Shown here: positions 25,205 through 34,267 of the stretch, in pieces
How positions within the stretch are numbered: position 1 is the stretch's first letter
How the letters are laid out: every line of letters starts with the position of its first letter
Source: JAPUME01 sp027294185
GTDB taxonomy: Bacteria > Acidobacteriota > Terriglobia > UBA7540 > JAPUME01
Reading direction: 5' to 3'
DNA length: 64,000 bases
Assembly: GCA_963555835.3 (NCBI GenBank)
Contig: CAUVWZ020000002.1
Location: forward strand, 1,364,001-1,428,000
Notes under the pieces: generated by a model
Databases searched by the model: none
What the model was told of the DNA's origin: nothing
What the model saw: only the letters and a program-made list of their open reading frames with translations
Made by a program: the position numbers and the translations under genes

Positions 25205-26914
25205 ATGGAACATCACGAACTGCTGAAGGATCTTCTGATCCTATTCGGATTCGCCACCCTGGTGGCCCTGATCTTGCACCGGGTCCGCCAATCCATCATT
25301 GTCGCTTACTTGCTGACCGGGATACTCGTTGGACCCTACGGCCTGCGCCTGATCACCAACCGTGAAGCCATTGAATTGATGGCCGAAATCGGCGTCGTCC
25401 TGCTTCTGTTTACCATCGGGCTCGAGTTCTCTCTGGGAAAGCTCCTGCGCATGCGCCAGATTGTGCTCGGTGCCGGCAGTCGCCAAGTGGGCTTGACCAT
25501 CTTCCTCACCGTCTGCGCGACTCTCCTGATGGATTATCCCTGGCGGCAGAGCGTGTTCTGGGGTTTTCTGATTGCTGCCAGCAGCACGGCCATCGTCTTA
25601 AAACTCCTGCTGCAACGACAGGAGTTGGATAGTCCGCACGGGCAGGTCATCCTTGGCATCCTACTTTTCCAGGACCTGTTCGTGATCCCAATGATGGCGA
25701 TCCTTCCCGCGCTCACGGCGTCGTCCACCTCGCTCGCCTTTTCCATCCTCTTCGCACTCGCCAAAGCGATGGCAGTGCTGGGTCTGGTTTTTCTGATTAG
25801 CCGCTACGTCTTCCCTCTTCTCTGGCACCGCATCGCACTGGTGCGCGACAAAGAGCTTTTCCTCATCTCCACCATCTTTTTCAGCCTGGGTACGGCTTGG
25901 CTTTGTTCCACGCTGGGACTCTCGCTGGCATTGGGCGCATTTTTGGCTGGACTGGCTCTTTCAGAATCCGAGTATGCCCATCAGATTCTCTCGGAGATCC
26001 TGCCGTTTAGGGACAGTTTCAGCAGCCTTTTCTTCATCTCCATCGGTATGCTGTTCAACCTCGCATTCGCGCGCACGGAGTGGATGCTGGTTGCAGGCAT
26101 CGCCGCTGCCATTCTAGCCGCCAAGCTGGTCTCGGGAATTACCTCCGTGGTGGTGATGGGTTTTCCCCTGCGGACCTCGGTGCTGGTGGGACTGGGAGTG
26201 GCGCAAGTAGGCGAATTTAGCTTCGTACTTCTGCGCCAGGGCGCCAGCCTGAACCTGATCACCAACAACGATTTCCAGACTTTCCTCGCTGCCGCCGTCA
26301 TCACCATGATGCTTACCCCTCTTGTCATCCAGCTATCGCCCGCTCTCGCGGCTCGGGTGCCGGAACTGCGCTCGCTGCGTCGCTTCTTCCCTGAGCCTGG
26401 CGAAACGAAGCTGGCACAACAAGCCAGAACACTCGACGACCACGTGATTGTCTGTGGCTACGGCCTGAACGGGCAGATAACCGCCGAAGTGCTGGCCTGT
26501 GCCAAGATCAAGTATCTGGTTCTGGATTTGAACCCGAAGACCGTCCGGAGAGCTGCGGCCGACGGCCATCCGATCTTCTTCGGGGATGGGAGCAAGCGCG
26601 AAATTTTGGAAAAAGTCGGCGCACGGCGGGCGCGGGCGCTCATCTACGGCATCTCCGACCCATTCGTGCTGGGGCGTTCCGTTGTGAACGCTCGTACGCT
26701 CAATCCTCGACTCACCATCATCGTACGGACCAAACGCCTGAAGGACACACTGACACTGAGGCGCGCGGGAGCTTCCTATGTAGTAGCTGAAGAGATGGAG
26801 GCAGTGGAAGAGATCAACATTCATCTTCTGAGTGTGTTCGGTGTGCCTCGTAACGCGGCTTTTGAACAGATCCGGAAAGTCCGCTCACAACACAATCCTG
26901 CCCTTGTCAAATAA
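25205..26914 (+). CDS. Monovalent cation:proton antiporter, CPA2 (KefB/YbaL type) with RCK domain
   Basis: The 569-residue inner-membrane protein starts at ATG 25205 after CAGGAG (25192-25197). Residues about 1-380 form the Na+/H+ exchanger fold (LLTGILVGPYGLRLI, EIGVVLLLFTIGLEFSL, FLAGLALSESEYAHQI). A TrkA-N/RCK domain follows near 400-520 with the nucleotide-binding motif HVIVCGYGLNGQI and LDLNPKTVRRA. Such proteins exchange K+ or Na+ for H+ under control of a cytosolic nucleotide or glutathione signal. It has no partner flavoprotein (KefF/KefG) gene here and no TrkA-C domain, as in the YbaL subgroup. Confidence 0.9.
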   Translation: MEHHELLKDLLILFGFATLVALILHRVRQSIIVAYLLTGILVGPYGLRLITNREAIELMAEIGVVLLLFTIGLEFSLGKLLRMRQIVLGAGSRQVGLTIFLTVCATLLMDYPWRQSVFWGFLIAASSTAIVLKLLLQRQELDSPHGQVILGILLFQDLFVIPMMAILPALTASSTSLAFSILFALAKAMAVLGLVFLISRYVFPLLWHRIALVRDKELFLISTIFFSLGTAWLCSTLGLSLALGAFLAGLALSESEYAHQILSEILPFRDSFSSLFFISIGMLFNLAFARTEWMLVAGIAAAILAAKLVSGITSVVVMGFPLRTSVLVGLGVAQVGEFSFVLLRQGASLNLITNNDFQTFLAAAVITMMLTPLVIQLSPALAARVPELRSLRRFFPEPGETKLAQQARTLDDHVIVCGYGLNGQITAEVLACAKIKYLVLDLNPKTVRRAAADGHPIFFGDGSKREILEKVGARRARALIYGISDPFVLGRSVVNARTLNPRLTIIVRTKRLKDTLTLRRAGASYVVAEEMEAVEEINIHLLSVFGVPRNAAFEQIRKVRSQHNPALVK

Positions 26915-27006
26915 CGTTTTCCCTCCAGTCCCCACATCGCTCAATCAGCACATGGCCCGCCTACAACCTCTGTCTGCCCTGGGGTCGGCCATTTCGCAGC
27001 CTCCGT

Positions 27007-27411
27007 TTAGGTTTTTTTGAGCGTGACTCCCCCCAGGTTGATCTCAATCTCCCTCGCCCCGGCCTTGGCCGGATAGGAAGTCAGAACCGGGCCGGAAAAC
27101 TTCACCCGCACCTGCTGTCCCTTCTTCAGGGACTTAAAGGATGCGGGCACTCGAAATCCGCCAATCCGACGGAAGATGGTTGTCTTCTCGGTGACGGCGA
27201 AAGACATCTTGTCAGGGGTCGGCTTTCGCTCTTTTTCGACCAGAAGCGTTCCCAGAAACCCTTTCGGGCTGCTCTTCTCCTCGGCACGTTGAACGTGCAT
27301 GATTTCACCCTGAAAACTCCCCTCTTCTTCTGCCGCTCGAATAGAGGCCCCCCAGCTTGAGGCGAACAATAGCGACACAATGACCACTCCTACCGCTCTC
27401 GGACGCTGCAT
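27007..27411 (-). CDS. Small exported protein of unknown function
   Basis: 134 residues with a signal peptide (VGVVIVSLLFASSWGASIRA). The remainder alternates beta-strand-like segments (MSFAVTEKTTIFRR, GQQVRVKFSG, REIEINLGG), consistent with a small OB- or SH3-like periplasmic barrel similar to DUF5666-type proteins. No catalytic motif. It lies between the antiporter and alaS with no clear operon partner. Confidence 0.65.
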   Translation of the reverse strand: MQRPRAVGVVIVSLLFASSWGASIRAAEEEGSFQGEIMHVQRAEEKSSPKGFLGTLLVEKERKPTPDKMSFAVTEKTTIFRRIGGFRVPASFKSLKKGQQVRVKFSGPVLTSYPAKAGAREIEINLGGVTLKKT

Positions 27412-27599
27412 GGATTTCTCCTCCCTCTGGTATGCTTTGATTAGCGAGGGAACGCAAAAGTTGGCTGGGTGGGAAAATTCTTGAGGAGTGAGCCGGACAT
27501 TTCGAGGTTGGGTCCGATTCTCACCCAGGGCAGGTTGCGGGCGGGAATCATTCTTGAGGGGCAGGTCAAAATCGCAGCCAGGCCAAATTCAGCTTCGGG

Positions 27600-30572
27600 T
27601 TACAACATTCCTTCCACAATTCCGTAAACAGCTTCGATGGATTCATCCAGTTTTTCGGGCCGCTTGCCCCCGGCCTCGGCCAGGTCCCTGCGGCCGCCGC
27701 CCCGGCCCCCTATAATCGTTGCCACCTGTTTGGCAATTTTTCCCGCATCCAGACGGTCTGAGAGGTCTCGCGAGACCGCCGCAACCAGGGCCACCTTCTC
27801 ATCCACCGCCGAACCGAGCACAATCACCCCGGATGGGAGAGCCGGCCTCAACTGGTCCACCAGTCGCCGCATCGCCGCCCTGTCGGCCTCCCTCACTCGT
27901 GCCGACACCACTTGCACGCCCTTGACCGTGCGCGCGTTGCGAACCAGATCGCCCGATTGGGCGCTGAAGCTCCGCGCCTTGGCCGAGTCAAGCTCCTTGC
28001 GCAGCTTCTTTTCAGACTCTCTCAGGCGCTCGACGGCGCCAACCAAATCTTCCGGCTTGGCCCGTAGTGCGACCGCCAGGCGCTCGAGCGACTCCTCGCT
28101 GCGCCGCAGGTGTCCCAATACTCCCTCACCGGTCAGCGCTTCGATGCGCCGCACTCCGGCCGCGACGCTCGACTCCGATACCAACTTGAAAAGGCCGATG
28201 TCGCCCGTACGCCGGACGTGGGTTCCGCCGCAAAGCTCCTTGCTCACCTCGCCGATGGAGACCACGCGAACCTCCTCGCCGTACTTCTCCCCGAACAGCG
28301 CCATCGCCCCGGAACCGACCGCGCTTTCCAGGTCCATCCGCTTCGTCTCCACCACAAGGTTCGACAGGATGTCCCGGTTCACGATGTCTTCGATATCGCG
28401 TAAATCCTCTTCTTCCAACCGCTTGTAGTGGCTGAAATCGAAGCGCAGGCGGTCAGGGGCGACGAGCGACCCCGCCTGCTTGACGTGCGAGCCGAGTGTC
28501 TTTCTCAGCGCGGCATGAAGCAGGTGCGTGGCCGTGTGGTTGCGCCGCGTATGGTCCCGACGTTCGCTGTCCACCCGGGCCACGAGTCGGTCGTTTTTGC
28601 TGATGGGTGCGCGAGTGCGAACCTTGTGGACGACGACCTTTTCCATGGGGGAATAGGTACCCGTGACTTCAGCAACAATCTGCTCGGTACCCACCTTAAG
28701 AAGGACACCAGTATCCCCGACCTGCCCGCCTGCTTCCGCGTAGAAAGGGGTTCGATTGAGGATAATCTCGCCATCCTGCCCCTTTGAAAACGAATCCGTT
28801 TCGTCTCCTCCACTACGAAGAATTAAAGCTATGGAATCAACCGTCTCAACTTGGTCATACCCTACGAACATTGGCACAGGATCCAATAGGGGTGGAGGCG
28901 TGCCTTGGTTAGTTTGTGCTGCCAAGTATGCCGCCTTCGCTGTCTCATGTTTCTGGAGTTGTATTATGGCATCCTGCCAATCCCCTTTCTGACTGACATC
29001 CGGCCAATCCCCTTTCCGACTGGCCCGCGCCCGCTCCCGTTGCTGTCTAAGTTCACGCTCAAAACCTTCTACATCTAGCCAAATGCCGTCCTCCTCTGCT
29101 TGTTCCTTAATCAGATCCAAAGGCATGCCGAATGTGTCATACAGCCTAAAGGCAATTTCGGGAAGGAGCGTCCCGCGATACCCCTTAGGAACCTTGACGC
29201 GCCTACTTGGACCGCCCATCTCTTTTAATGTAAATTCCGAGTCTATATCAACGGGCTGATATTTCTGTCTACGTTCACGCAAGCTCCGCACACTAATAAG
29301 AACATCACGAATTCCCGTACCTCCACTGTGAGGGAGAACAACAGTAGATTTGCCAAACTCATCTTTCAGAGCCGTCATCTCTTGGGAGCGAACATGCACT
29401 TTCTCATATTCATACTGAGCGGCCCTCAGTGTGTCTGTAAAGCCTTCCTCCTCTGCTTTGACAACAGAAGCCATGTGTTGCTTTGAAGCCGCCAGCTCCG
29501 GATAGACATCTTTCATCTGAAAGCAAACGGAACCGGCCAGCTTGTAGAGGAAGGCATCTTCCAGCCCAATCCTTTGCCCGTGGCGTATGGCGCGGCGGAG
29601 AATCTTCCGCAGCACGTACCCGCGCCCTTCGTTCGACGGCATCACGCCGTCGGTGATCAGAAACGCCGCTGCCCGGGCATGGTCGGCAAGAATTCGCAGC
29701 GAGACATCCTTTTCCTGTTCGGATCCGTAGGCGAGGCCTGCCATATCCGCCGCCTCTTCGATGAGCGGGCTGAAAAGGTCGGTGTCGAAATTGCTGATCT
29801 TTCCTTGCAGGACCGCCGCCATCCGCTCCAACCCCAGCCCGGTATCGACCGAAGGGCTGGGCAGAGGCTCCAGCTTTCCGCCTGGGAGGCGATTGTATTG
29901 CATGAACACCAGGTTCCAAATCTCCATGTAGCGGCCGCAATCCTGGGGACATGGAAATTCGCACTGCTCGTGTCCCAGGTCGCTCCCCGCGGGGCCGAGG
30001 TCGTAGTGAAGCTCGGAACAGGGCCCACAGGGGCCCGTCTCTCCCATGGCCCAGAAGTTATCCTTCTCATCGCAGCGGAGAATGCGGGCCGCCGCGAGCC
30101 CCACATCTTTGCGCCAGAATTCGGCCGCTTCATCGTCCTCGCGGAAGACGGTGACCCAGAGGCGGTCCGCCGGCAGGCCGAAATCCCGCGTCATCAAATC
30201 CCAGGCCCAAACGACGATCTCGCGCTTGAAGTAGCCGCGGCGCGACTCCGGCGCATCCGGTTCGCCGGCGCTCAGGGGACCAAAGCTGAAATTACCGAGC
30301 ATCTCGAAGAAGGTATGATGGCGGCGAGTGCGCCCCACCTGCTCCAGGTCGTTGTGTTTGCCGCCCGCGCGCACGCACTTTTGCGAGGAGCAGGCGCGCG
30401 TGTAGTCTCTCTTCTCCTGCCCCAGGAAAATATCTTTGAACTGGTTCATTCCGGCGTTCGCGAAAAGCAGGGTCGGGTCGTCTTGCGGGATCAGAGGCGA
30501 GGAGGGAACCACACGATGGCCCCGGTCTTCAAAGAATTTCAGGAATTTTGCCCGAATTTCGTCCGATTTCAT
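27600..30572 (-). CDS. alaS: Alanyl-tRNA synthetase with two extra segments
   Basis: 990 residues, compared with about 875 usually. Charges tRNA-Ala. Class II core at the N-terminus (FANAGMNQFKDIFLGQE, DHARAAAFLITDGVMPSNEG), editing domain with zinc ligands HTATHLLHA and CGGTHVRRTG, and a C-terminal DHHA1 domain ending IIGGRGGGRRDLAEAGG. Two stretches have no counterpart in typical AlaS: about residues 390-475, before LLPEIAFRLYDTFGMPLDL, and about 512-594, after the RQQRERAR helix. The second contains a 27-bp near-repeat encoding KGDWPDVSQ-KGDWQD. Both segments lie in DNA (28.8-29.4 kb) visibly AT-richer than the rest of the gene. It is the last gene of a pilT-recX-alaS run. Confidence 0.96.
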   Translation of the reverse strand: MKSDEIRAKFLKFFEDRGHRVVPSSPLIPQDDPTLLFANAGMNQFKDIFLGQEKRDYTRACSSQKCVRAGGKHNDLEQVGRTRRHHTFFEMLGNFSFGPLSAGEPDAPESRRGYFKREIVVWAWDLMTRDFGLPADRLWVTVFREDDEAAEFWRKDVGLAAARILRCDEKDNFWAMGETGPCGPCSELHYDLGPAGSDLGHEQCEFPCPQDCGRYMEIWNLVFMQYNRLPGGKLEPLPSPSVDTGLGLERMAAVLQGKISNFDTDLFSPLIEEAADMAGLAYGSEQEKDVSLRILADHARAAAFLITDGVMPSNEGRGYVLRKILRRAIRHGQRIGLEDAFLYKLAGSVCFQMKDVYPELAASKQHMASVVKAEEEGFTDTLRAAQYEYEKVHVRSQEMTALKDEFGKSTVVLPHSGGTGIRDVLISVRSLRERRQKYQPVDIDSEFTLKEMGGPSRRVKVPKGYRGTLLPEIAFRLYDTFGMPLDLIKEQAEEDGIWLDVEGFERELRQQRERARASRKGDWPDVSQKGDWQDAIIQLQKHETAKAAYLAAQTNQGTPPPLLDPVPMFVGYDQVETVDSIALILRSGGDETDSFSKGQDGEIILNRTPFYAEAGGQVGDTGVLLKVGTEQIVAEVTGTYSPMEKVVVHKVRTRAPISKNDRLVARVDSERRDHTRRNHTATHLLHAALRKTLGSHVKQAGSLVAPDRLRFDFSHYKRLEEEDLRDIEDIVNRDILSNLVVETKRMDLESAVGSGAMALFGEKYGEEVRVVSIGEVSKELCGGTHVRRTGDIGLFKLVSESSVAAGVRRIEALTGEGVLGHLRRSEESLERLAVALRAKPEDLVGAVERLRESEKKLRKELDSAKARSFSAQSGDLVRNARTVKGVQVVSARVREADRAAMRRLVDQLRPALPSGVIVLGSAVDEKVALVAAVSRDLSDRLDAGKIAKQVATIIGGRGGGRRDLAEAGGKRPEKLDESIEAVYGIVEGML

Positions 30573-30632
30573 TGGAAAATCAAGTCCGCTGGGAAGGGGG
30601 AATTTCGAGCCTGACGGCGTACCTTCCCTGAA

Positions 30633-31199
30633 TTACTCCTCTTCCGCCGCCTCGATCAGATCGTCCTGGTCAATTAAAGCAACAGCGCGGCGGTAATCCC
30701 GGATCGCTTCCATAATAACATTGGCGGGAAAACCGCGGCGCATCAAACTCCGCGAGAGCGAGCCGAATTTTTGCGGTGTCAGTGGAAATCGGACGCCTCG
30801 AAGCTTCTTCTCCACGAACTTTCCGACGAGTTCCCGTTCGTCCGTTTCCTGGAATGCGTGCTCGACGGCGGGCGCAATCCAAATCTCCGGGACTTTTCTC
30901 GATTTAAGCTCCCGCTCGACACGAAAACGCCCCCAGCCACGATGTCGCGCCAGGAAAGAGGCACAGTTCTCGGCAAAGCGGCGGTCGTCAAGGAACTTCA
31001 GCTTTCGGAGACGTTCAATCACTCCGGGCAGGCGCTCATCACCGGGAAACTTTCGCTTCAACGTGGCCGCGAGCCCTCCGGTTGAGTAGGCCCGCTGTGA
31101 GAGCAGGCGTAGGGCGGTAGCGTAGGGGTCTTTGGGAGCCGAGCGACGGCCCCGGCCCGGCACGGACGTTCGCAGCCCTGTAGATGATCGAGGTGGCAA
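30633..31199 (-). CDS. recX: RecX family regulator of RecA
   Basis: 188 residues with three-helix RecX repeats: PYATALRLLSQRAYSTGGLA, then LRKLKFLDDRRFAENCASFL and WGRFRVERELKSRKV, and a third repeat FGSLSRSLMRRGFPANVIME. RecX modulates RecA filament assembly. No recA is adjacent; instead it sits 60 bp before alaS and 46 bp after pilT on the same strand. A recX-alaS linkage is common in many phyla, which supports the assignment. The acidic tail EAAEEE is unremarkable. Confidence 0.85.
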   Translation of the reverse strand: MPPRSSTGLRTSVPGRGRRSAPKDPYATALRLLSQRAYSTGGLAATLKRKFPGDERLPGVIERLRKLKFLDDRRFAENCASFLARHRGWGRFRVERELKSRKVPEIWIAPAVEHAFQETDERELVGKFVEKKLRGVRFPLTPQKFGSLSRSLMRRGFPANVIMEAIRDYRRAVALIDQDDLIEAAEEE

Positions 31200-31245
31200 T
31201 TTCGGGATGTCTCCGGCAGGCTCTTGCCGGTACGAAGCCGCGGGA

Positions 31246-32403
31246 CTACTCCTGCCCCGAGCGCTCGATTTCCGAGTCGAGCAGCACCTGCTCCATCTCC
31301 ATGCGGGAGAGGTCGGATGTGCTCGAGATTCCTTCGACCCGCAACTTGAACTCGTCCACGTTCGAAGCTCGCAAGAGAGCCTCTTCGTAAGTGATCAGCC
31401 CGCGTGAGTAGAGATCGTAGATCGACTGGTCGAAGGTCTGCATACCGTACTGCGAAGTCCCCGAGGCGATGGCTTCGCGAATCATCCGCGTCTTATCCGG
31501 GTTGATAATGCACTCGCGGATGAACTGGGTAGTGATCAGCACCTCGACCGCAGGAACCCGGCCCTTTCCCTCGCCCTTGCGAACCAGCCGCTGCGAGACA
31601 ATCCCTCGCAACACGGAGGCCAGTTGCAGGCGGATCTGCTTCTGCTCCGGGGGAGGAAAGACGGCGATGATACGCTGGATAGTCTCGCTGGCATCCAGGG
31701 TGTGCAAAGTGGAGAGAACCAGGTGACCGGTTTCCGCAGCCAGCAGGGCGGTACTGATGGTCTCGAGATCGCGCATCTCGCCGACCAGAATGACATCGGG
31801 GTCTTGCCGGAGTGCGGCGCGAAGTGCGGCGCGAAGTGCGGCGGCGAAATCCGCCGTATCCACTCCCACCTCGCGCTGGTTGACGAACCCCTTCTTATCC
31901 CGGTGCAGAAATTCGATGGGGTCTTCAATGGTAATGACGTGATCGGTGCGCGTGACGTTGATCCGGTCGATCAGGGCGGCCAGAGTGGTGCTCTTGCCGC
32001 TGCCGGTCGTGCCGGTGACCAGGACCATGCCCCGCTGCTCCTGAGCGAGCTTGTCCACAATTTTGGGCAGTTCCAGCTCTTCGATGGTCTTCACCTTGGT
32101 GGGAATCAAGCGAATCGACATGCCAATGTTGCCCCGCTGCTGGAACACGTTCACACGAAATCGGCCCAACCCGGCGACACCGTAAGCCATATCCAGGTCG
32201 GTCGATTCCTTGAACTTCTGCTTCTGCCGATTGTTCATCATGCTGAAGGCCATACCCAGCATGATTTCGCTCGAGACGCGGGGAAACTGGTCGAGGGGTT
32301 TCAACTCACCCTCCGTGCGGACGTAAGGGTGGTTCCCTACTTTTAGGTGAAGATCGGAAGCCTTCATTTCCGCGGCAAGTTTAAGCAATTCGTCAATCTT
32401 CAT
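31246..32403 (-). CDS. pilT: Type IV pilus retraction ATPase PilT
   Basis: 385 residues. Walker A is TGTTGSGKSTTLAALID near residue 135; the Asp box is VITIEDPIEFLH; Walker B is DPDVILVGEMRD; the His box is GHLVLSTLHT. The N-terminus MKIDELLKLAAEMKASDLHL is typical. PilT hexamers at the inner membrane power pilus retraction. Just before Walker B the sequence reads AALRAALRAALRQ, one RAAL longer than normal, owing to tandem 12-bp repeats (31811-31834). No other pil genes are in the window. Confidence 0.95.
   Translation of the reverse strand: MKIDELLKLAAEMKASDLHLKVGNHPYVRTEGELKPLDQFPRVSSEIMLGMAFSMMNNRQKQKFKESTDLDMAYGVAGLGRFRVNVFQQRGNIGMSIRLIPTKVKTIEELELPKIVDKLAQEQRGMVLVTGTTGSGKSTTLAALIDRINVTRTDHVITIEDPIEFLHRDKKGFVNQREVGVDTADFAAALRAALRAALRQDPDVILVGEMRDLETISTALLAAETGHLVLSTLHTLDASETIQRIIAVFPPPEQKQIRLQLASVLRGIVSQRLVRKGEGKGRVPAVEVLITTQFIRECIINPDKTRMIREAIASGTSQYGMQTFDQSIYDLYSRGLITYEEALLRASNVDEFKLRVEGISSTSDLSRMEMEQVLLDSEIERSGQE
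31811..31846. repeat. 12-bp tandem repeat inside pilT
   Basis: AGTGCGGCGCGA occurs twice in tandem and a third time in part. It adds four residues immediately before the Walker B region. Confidence 0.9.
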
Positions 32404-32635
32404 AACTCTCTCTTCCTTCCCCTCCTGACAGAGGCAAGTTTAACCCAAACCGGGAGAGGATTCCACAGACTTTCAATCGCCCCATCCGTGACTCCACCCG
32501 AGGTTTTGCCCCCAAAGGGACCGCTACCTGAAACTTCGGATGATAGAGAAAACCCTTCCGCCTCCAAAGTTCCGGCGGTTGATGTGTAGGAGAACGGAAT
32601 CGGCGGGAAGGAATCCCTGAGGAGGTGACCCCAAG

Positions 32636-33595
32636 TCAGCTTGCTGCGCTCCGTTGTCGGGCACTTTCCTTCTGGCGGCAGGAAGTCAACCATCCGTGGG
32701 GGTCTTCCGCTTCCCCGTGCACGATGGAGAGGAATCTTTCCTGCAGACTTTTCGTAATCGGGCCGGGTCGTCCGATCCCTACCTGGATGCGATCGACGGA
32801 GCGGACAGGAGTGATCTCCGCCGCCGTTCCGGTGAGGAAGACTTCATCGGCAAGATAGAGGAATTCGCGCGCCAGCGCCTGCTCGACGAGAGGCACACCC
32901 ATCTCGCCCGCCAGGGTCATGATGGAATCGCGGGTGATGCCGGGAAGAACCGAGGAGCCAAGCGGCGGGGTATACAACTTTCCGCCCTTCACAACAAAGA
33001 TGTTCTCTCCGCTGCCCTCACTGACGAAGCCGGAGGGGTCCAGGGCAATGCCCTCCACGTAGCCATTCAACTGCGCTTCCATTTTGATGAGCTGGGAATT
33101 CATATAATTTGCCGCCGCCTTGGCCATGGCAGGCAGCGTGTTCGGCGCCATACGGTTCCAGGAGGAGACGCAGACATCGACGCCCTCCTTCAGCGCTGCC
33201 TCCCCCAGGTATTTTCCCCATTCCCAGCAGAGCAGGTAGACTTCGATGGGATTTTTGAGCGGGCTCACACCCACTTCCCCGAAGCCGCGCAAAACGATGG
33301 GCCGAAGGTAGCAGTGCTCCATCCCGTTGACCTGCACCAACTCGACCAGAGCCTCCTGGATTTCCTCGGAACTATAGGGAAGCGTCAATCGATAGATCTT
33401 GCTGGAATCAATCAGCCGATCGACGTGGTCCTTCAGGCGAAAGATCGCAGGCCCCTGTGGCGTCGCGTAGCAGCGAATCCCTTCAAACAGGCAGGAGGCG
33501 TAGCTTACGGCATGAGAGGCGACATGAATCACCGCATCGTCCCAGGGAATGAACTTACCGTTGTGCCAGATCTTTTCCGATTTAATGATCGACAT
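32636..33595 (-). CDS. ilvE: Branched-chain amino acid aminotransferase
   Basis: 319 residues of PLP fold type IV: SYASCLFEGIRCYATPQGP, DHVDRLIDSSKIY, YLRPIVLRGFGEVGV, the likely PLP lysine in AMAKAAANYMNSQL, and SGENIFVVKGGKLYTPPL. Catalyses the last step of Val, Leu and Ile synthesis with glutamate as amino donor. ATG 33595 was chosen because GAAAGGAAG precedes it and the upstream 16 codons look non-coding. It stands apart from other ilv genes. Confidence 0.93.
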   Translation of the reverse strand: MSIIKSEKIWHNGKFIPWDDAVIHVASHAVSYASCLFEGIRCYATPQGPAIFRLKDHVDRLIDSSKIYRLTLPYSSEEIQEALVELVQVNGMEHCYLRPIVLRGFGEVGVSPLKNPIEVYLLCWEWGKYLGEAALKEGVDVCVSSWNRMAPNTLPAMAKAAANYMNSQLIKMEAQLNGYVEGIALDPSGFVSEGSGENIFVVKGGKLYTPPLGSSVLPGITRDSIMTLAGEMGVPLVEQALAREFLYLADEVFLTGTAAEITPVRSVDRIQVGIGRPGPITKSLQERFLSIVHGEAEDPHGWLTSCRQKESARQRSAAS

Positions 33596-33822
33596 AACAA
33601 CTTCCTTTCGGGGTACTACGAAGCAGCCGGAACTACTGGGCACCGTAACTCTCCACCTTACCCCCGCCCTGCCCTGCCAATTGATTATAACATCGGCTCT
33701 TTATGGACGAAGGTTCAAAACCTCCCGCGGAAGCGCGATTTTTCTCCAGGAGACTGTCGGGATTGTGTGAATCCGATATTTTCGTTACAATGGAAAAGCG
33801 CAATCTACAGGAGGTGTCAGCC

Positions 33823-34122
33823 ATGATTACCAAAGAGAGGGTCTACGATGCTCTCTACAACTGCCATGACCCGGAAATCCCGGTCAACATCGTCGATCTG
33901 GGCTTAATCTATGACGTCATGGTGGACGACGGCAACATTCACGTCATCATGACCTTGACAGCACAGGGCTGTCCCTCCAGCAGCGAGATCACCGAAGACG
34001 TAAAGGCTCGCCTGGAACAGATTCCGGGGGCGAAATCGGCGGCCGTCCAGATCGTCTGGGACCCTCCCTGGGAGCCGAACCGGATGAGCGATGCCGCCAA
34101 GAAGCAGCTAGGAATCATCTAA
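33823..34122 (+). CDS. MIP18/DUF59 family protein (SufT-like, Fe-S assembly)
   Basis: 99 residues: VYDALYNCHDPEIPVNIVDL, GLIYDVMVDDGNIHV, LTAQGCPSSSEI with the conserved Cys, and VWDPPWEPNRMSD. The family assists maturation of Fe-S proteins; SufT and PaaD are relatives. The start at 33823 follows CAGGAGG (33809-33815); a start at 33790 is possible. It is divergent from ilvE, and the about 230 bp between the two starts must hold both promoters. Confidence 0.9.
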   Translation: MITKERVYDALYNCHDPEIPVNIVDLGLIYDVMVDDGNIHVIMTLTAQGCPSSSEITEDVKARLEQIPGAKSAAVQIVWDPPWEPNRMSDAAKKQLGII

Positions 34123-34267
34123 GCCCTAGCCCCACCCACGATCCAGCCCGCTTTCCACTCCCATGCACTACGATTTCGCGCCGGCTTTCCAACTTCGGCT
34201 TCGGCCCCGCTTGCGGGCCTGATGTTTCAATTAGCAACCGGGGAAAAGACAGGGAGGAAAACTGCTG

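Noticed and set aside
29574..30614. 346-codon antisense frame over alaS
   Set aside because: Shadow of a strongly conserved essential gene; no family features.
32654..33826. 390-codon antisense frame over ilvE
   Set aside because: Shadow of ilvE; composition is that of reversed codons.
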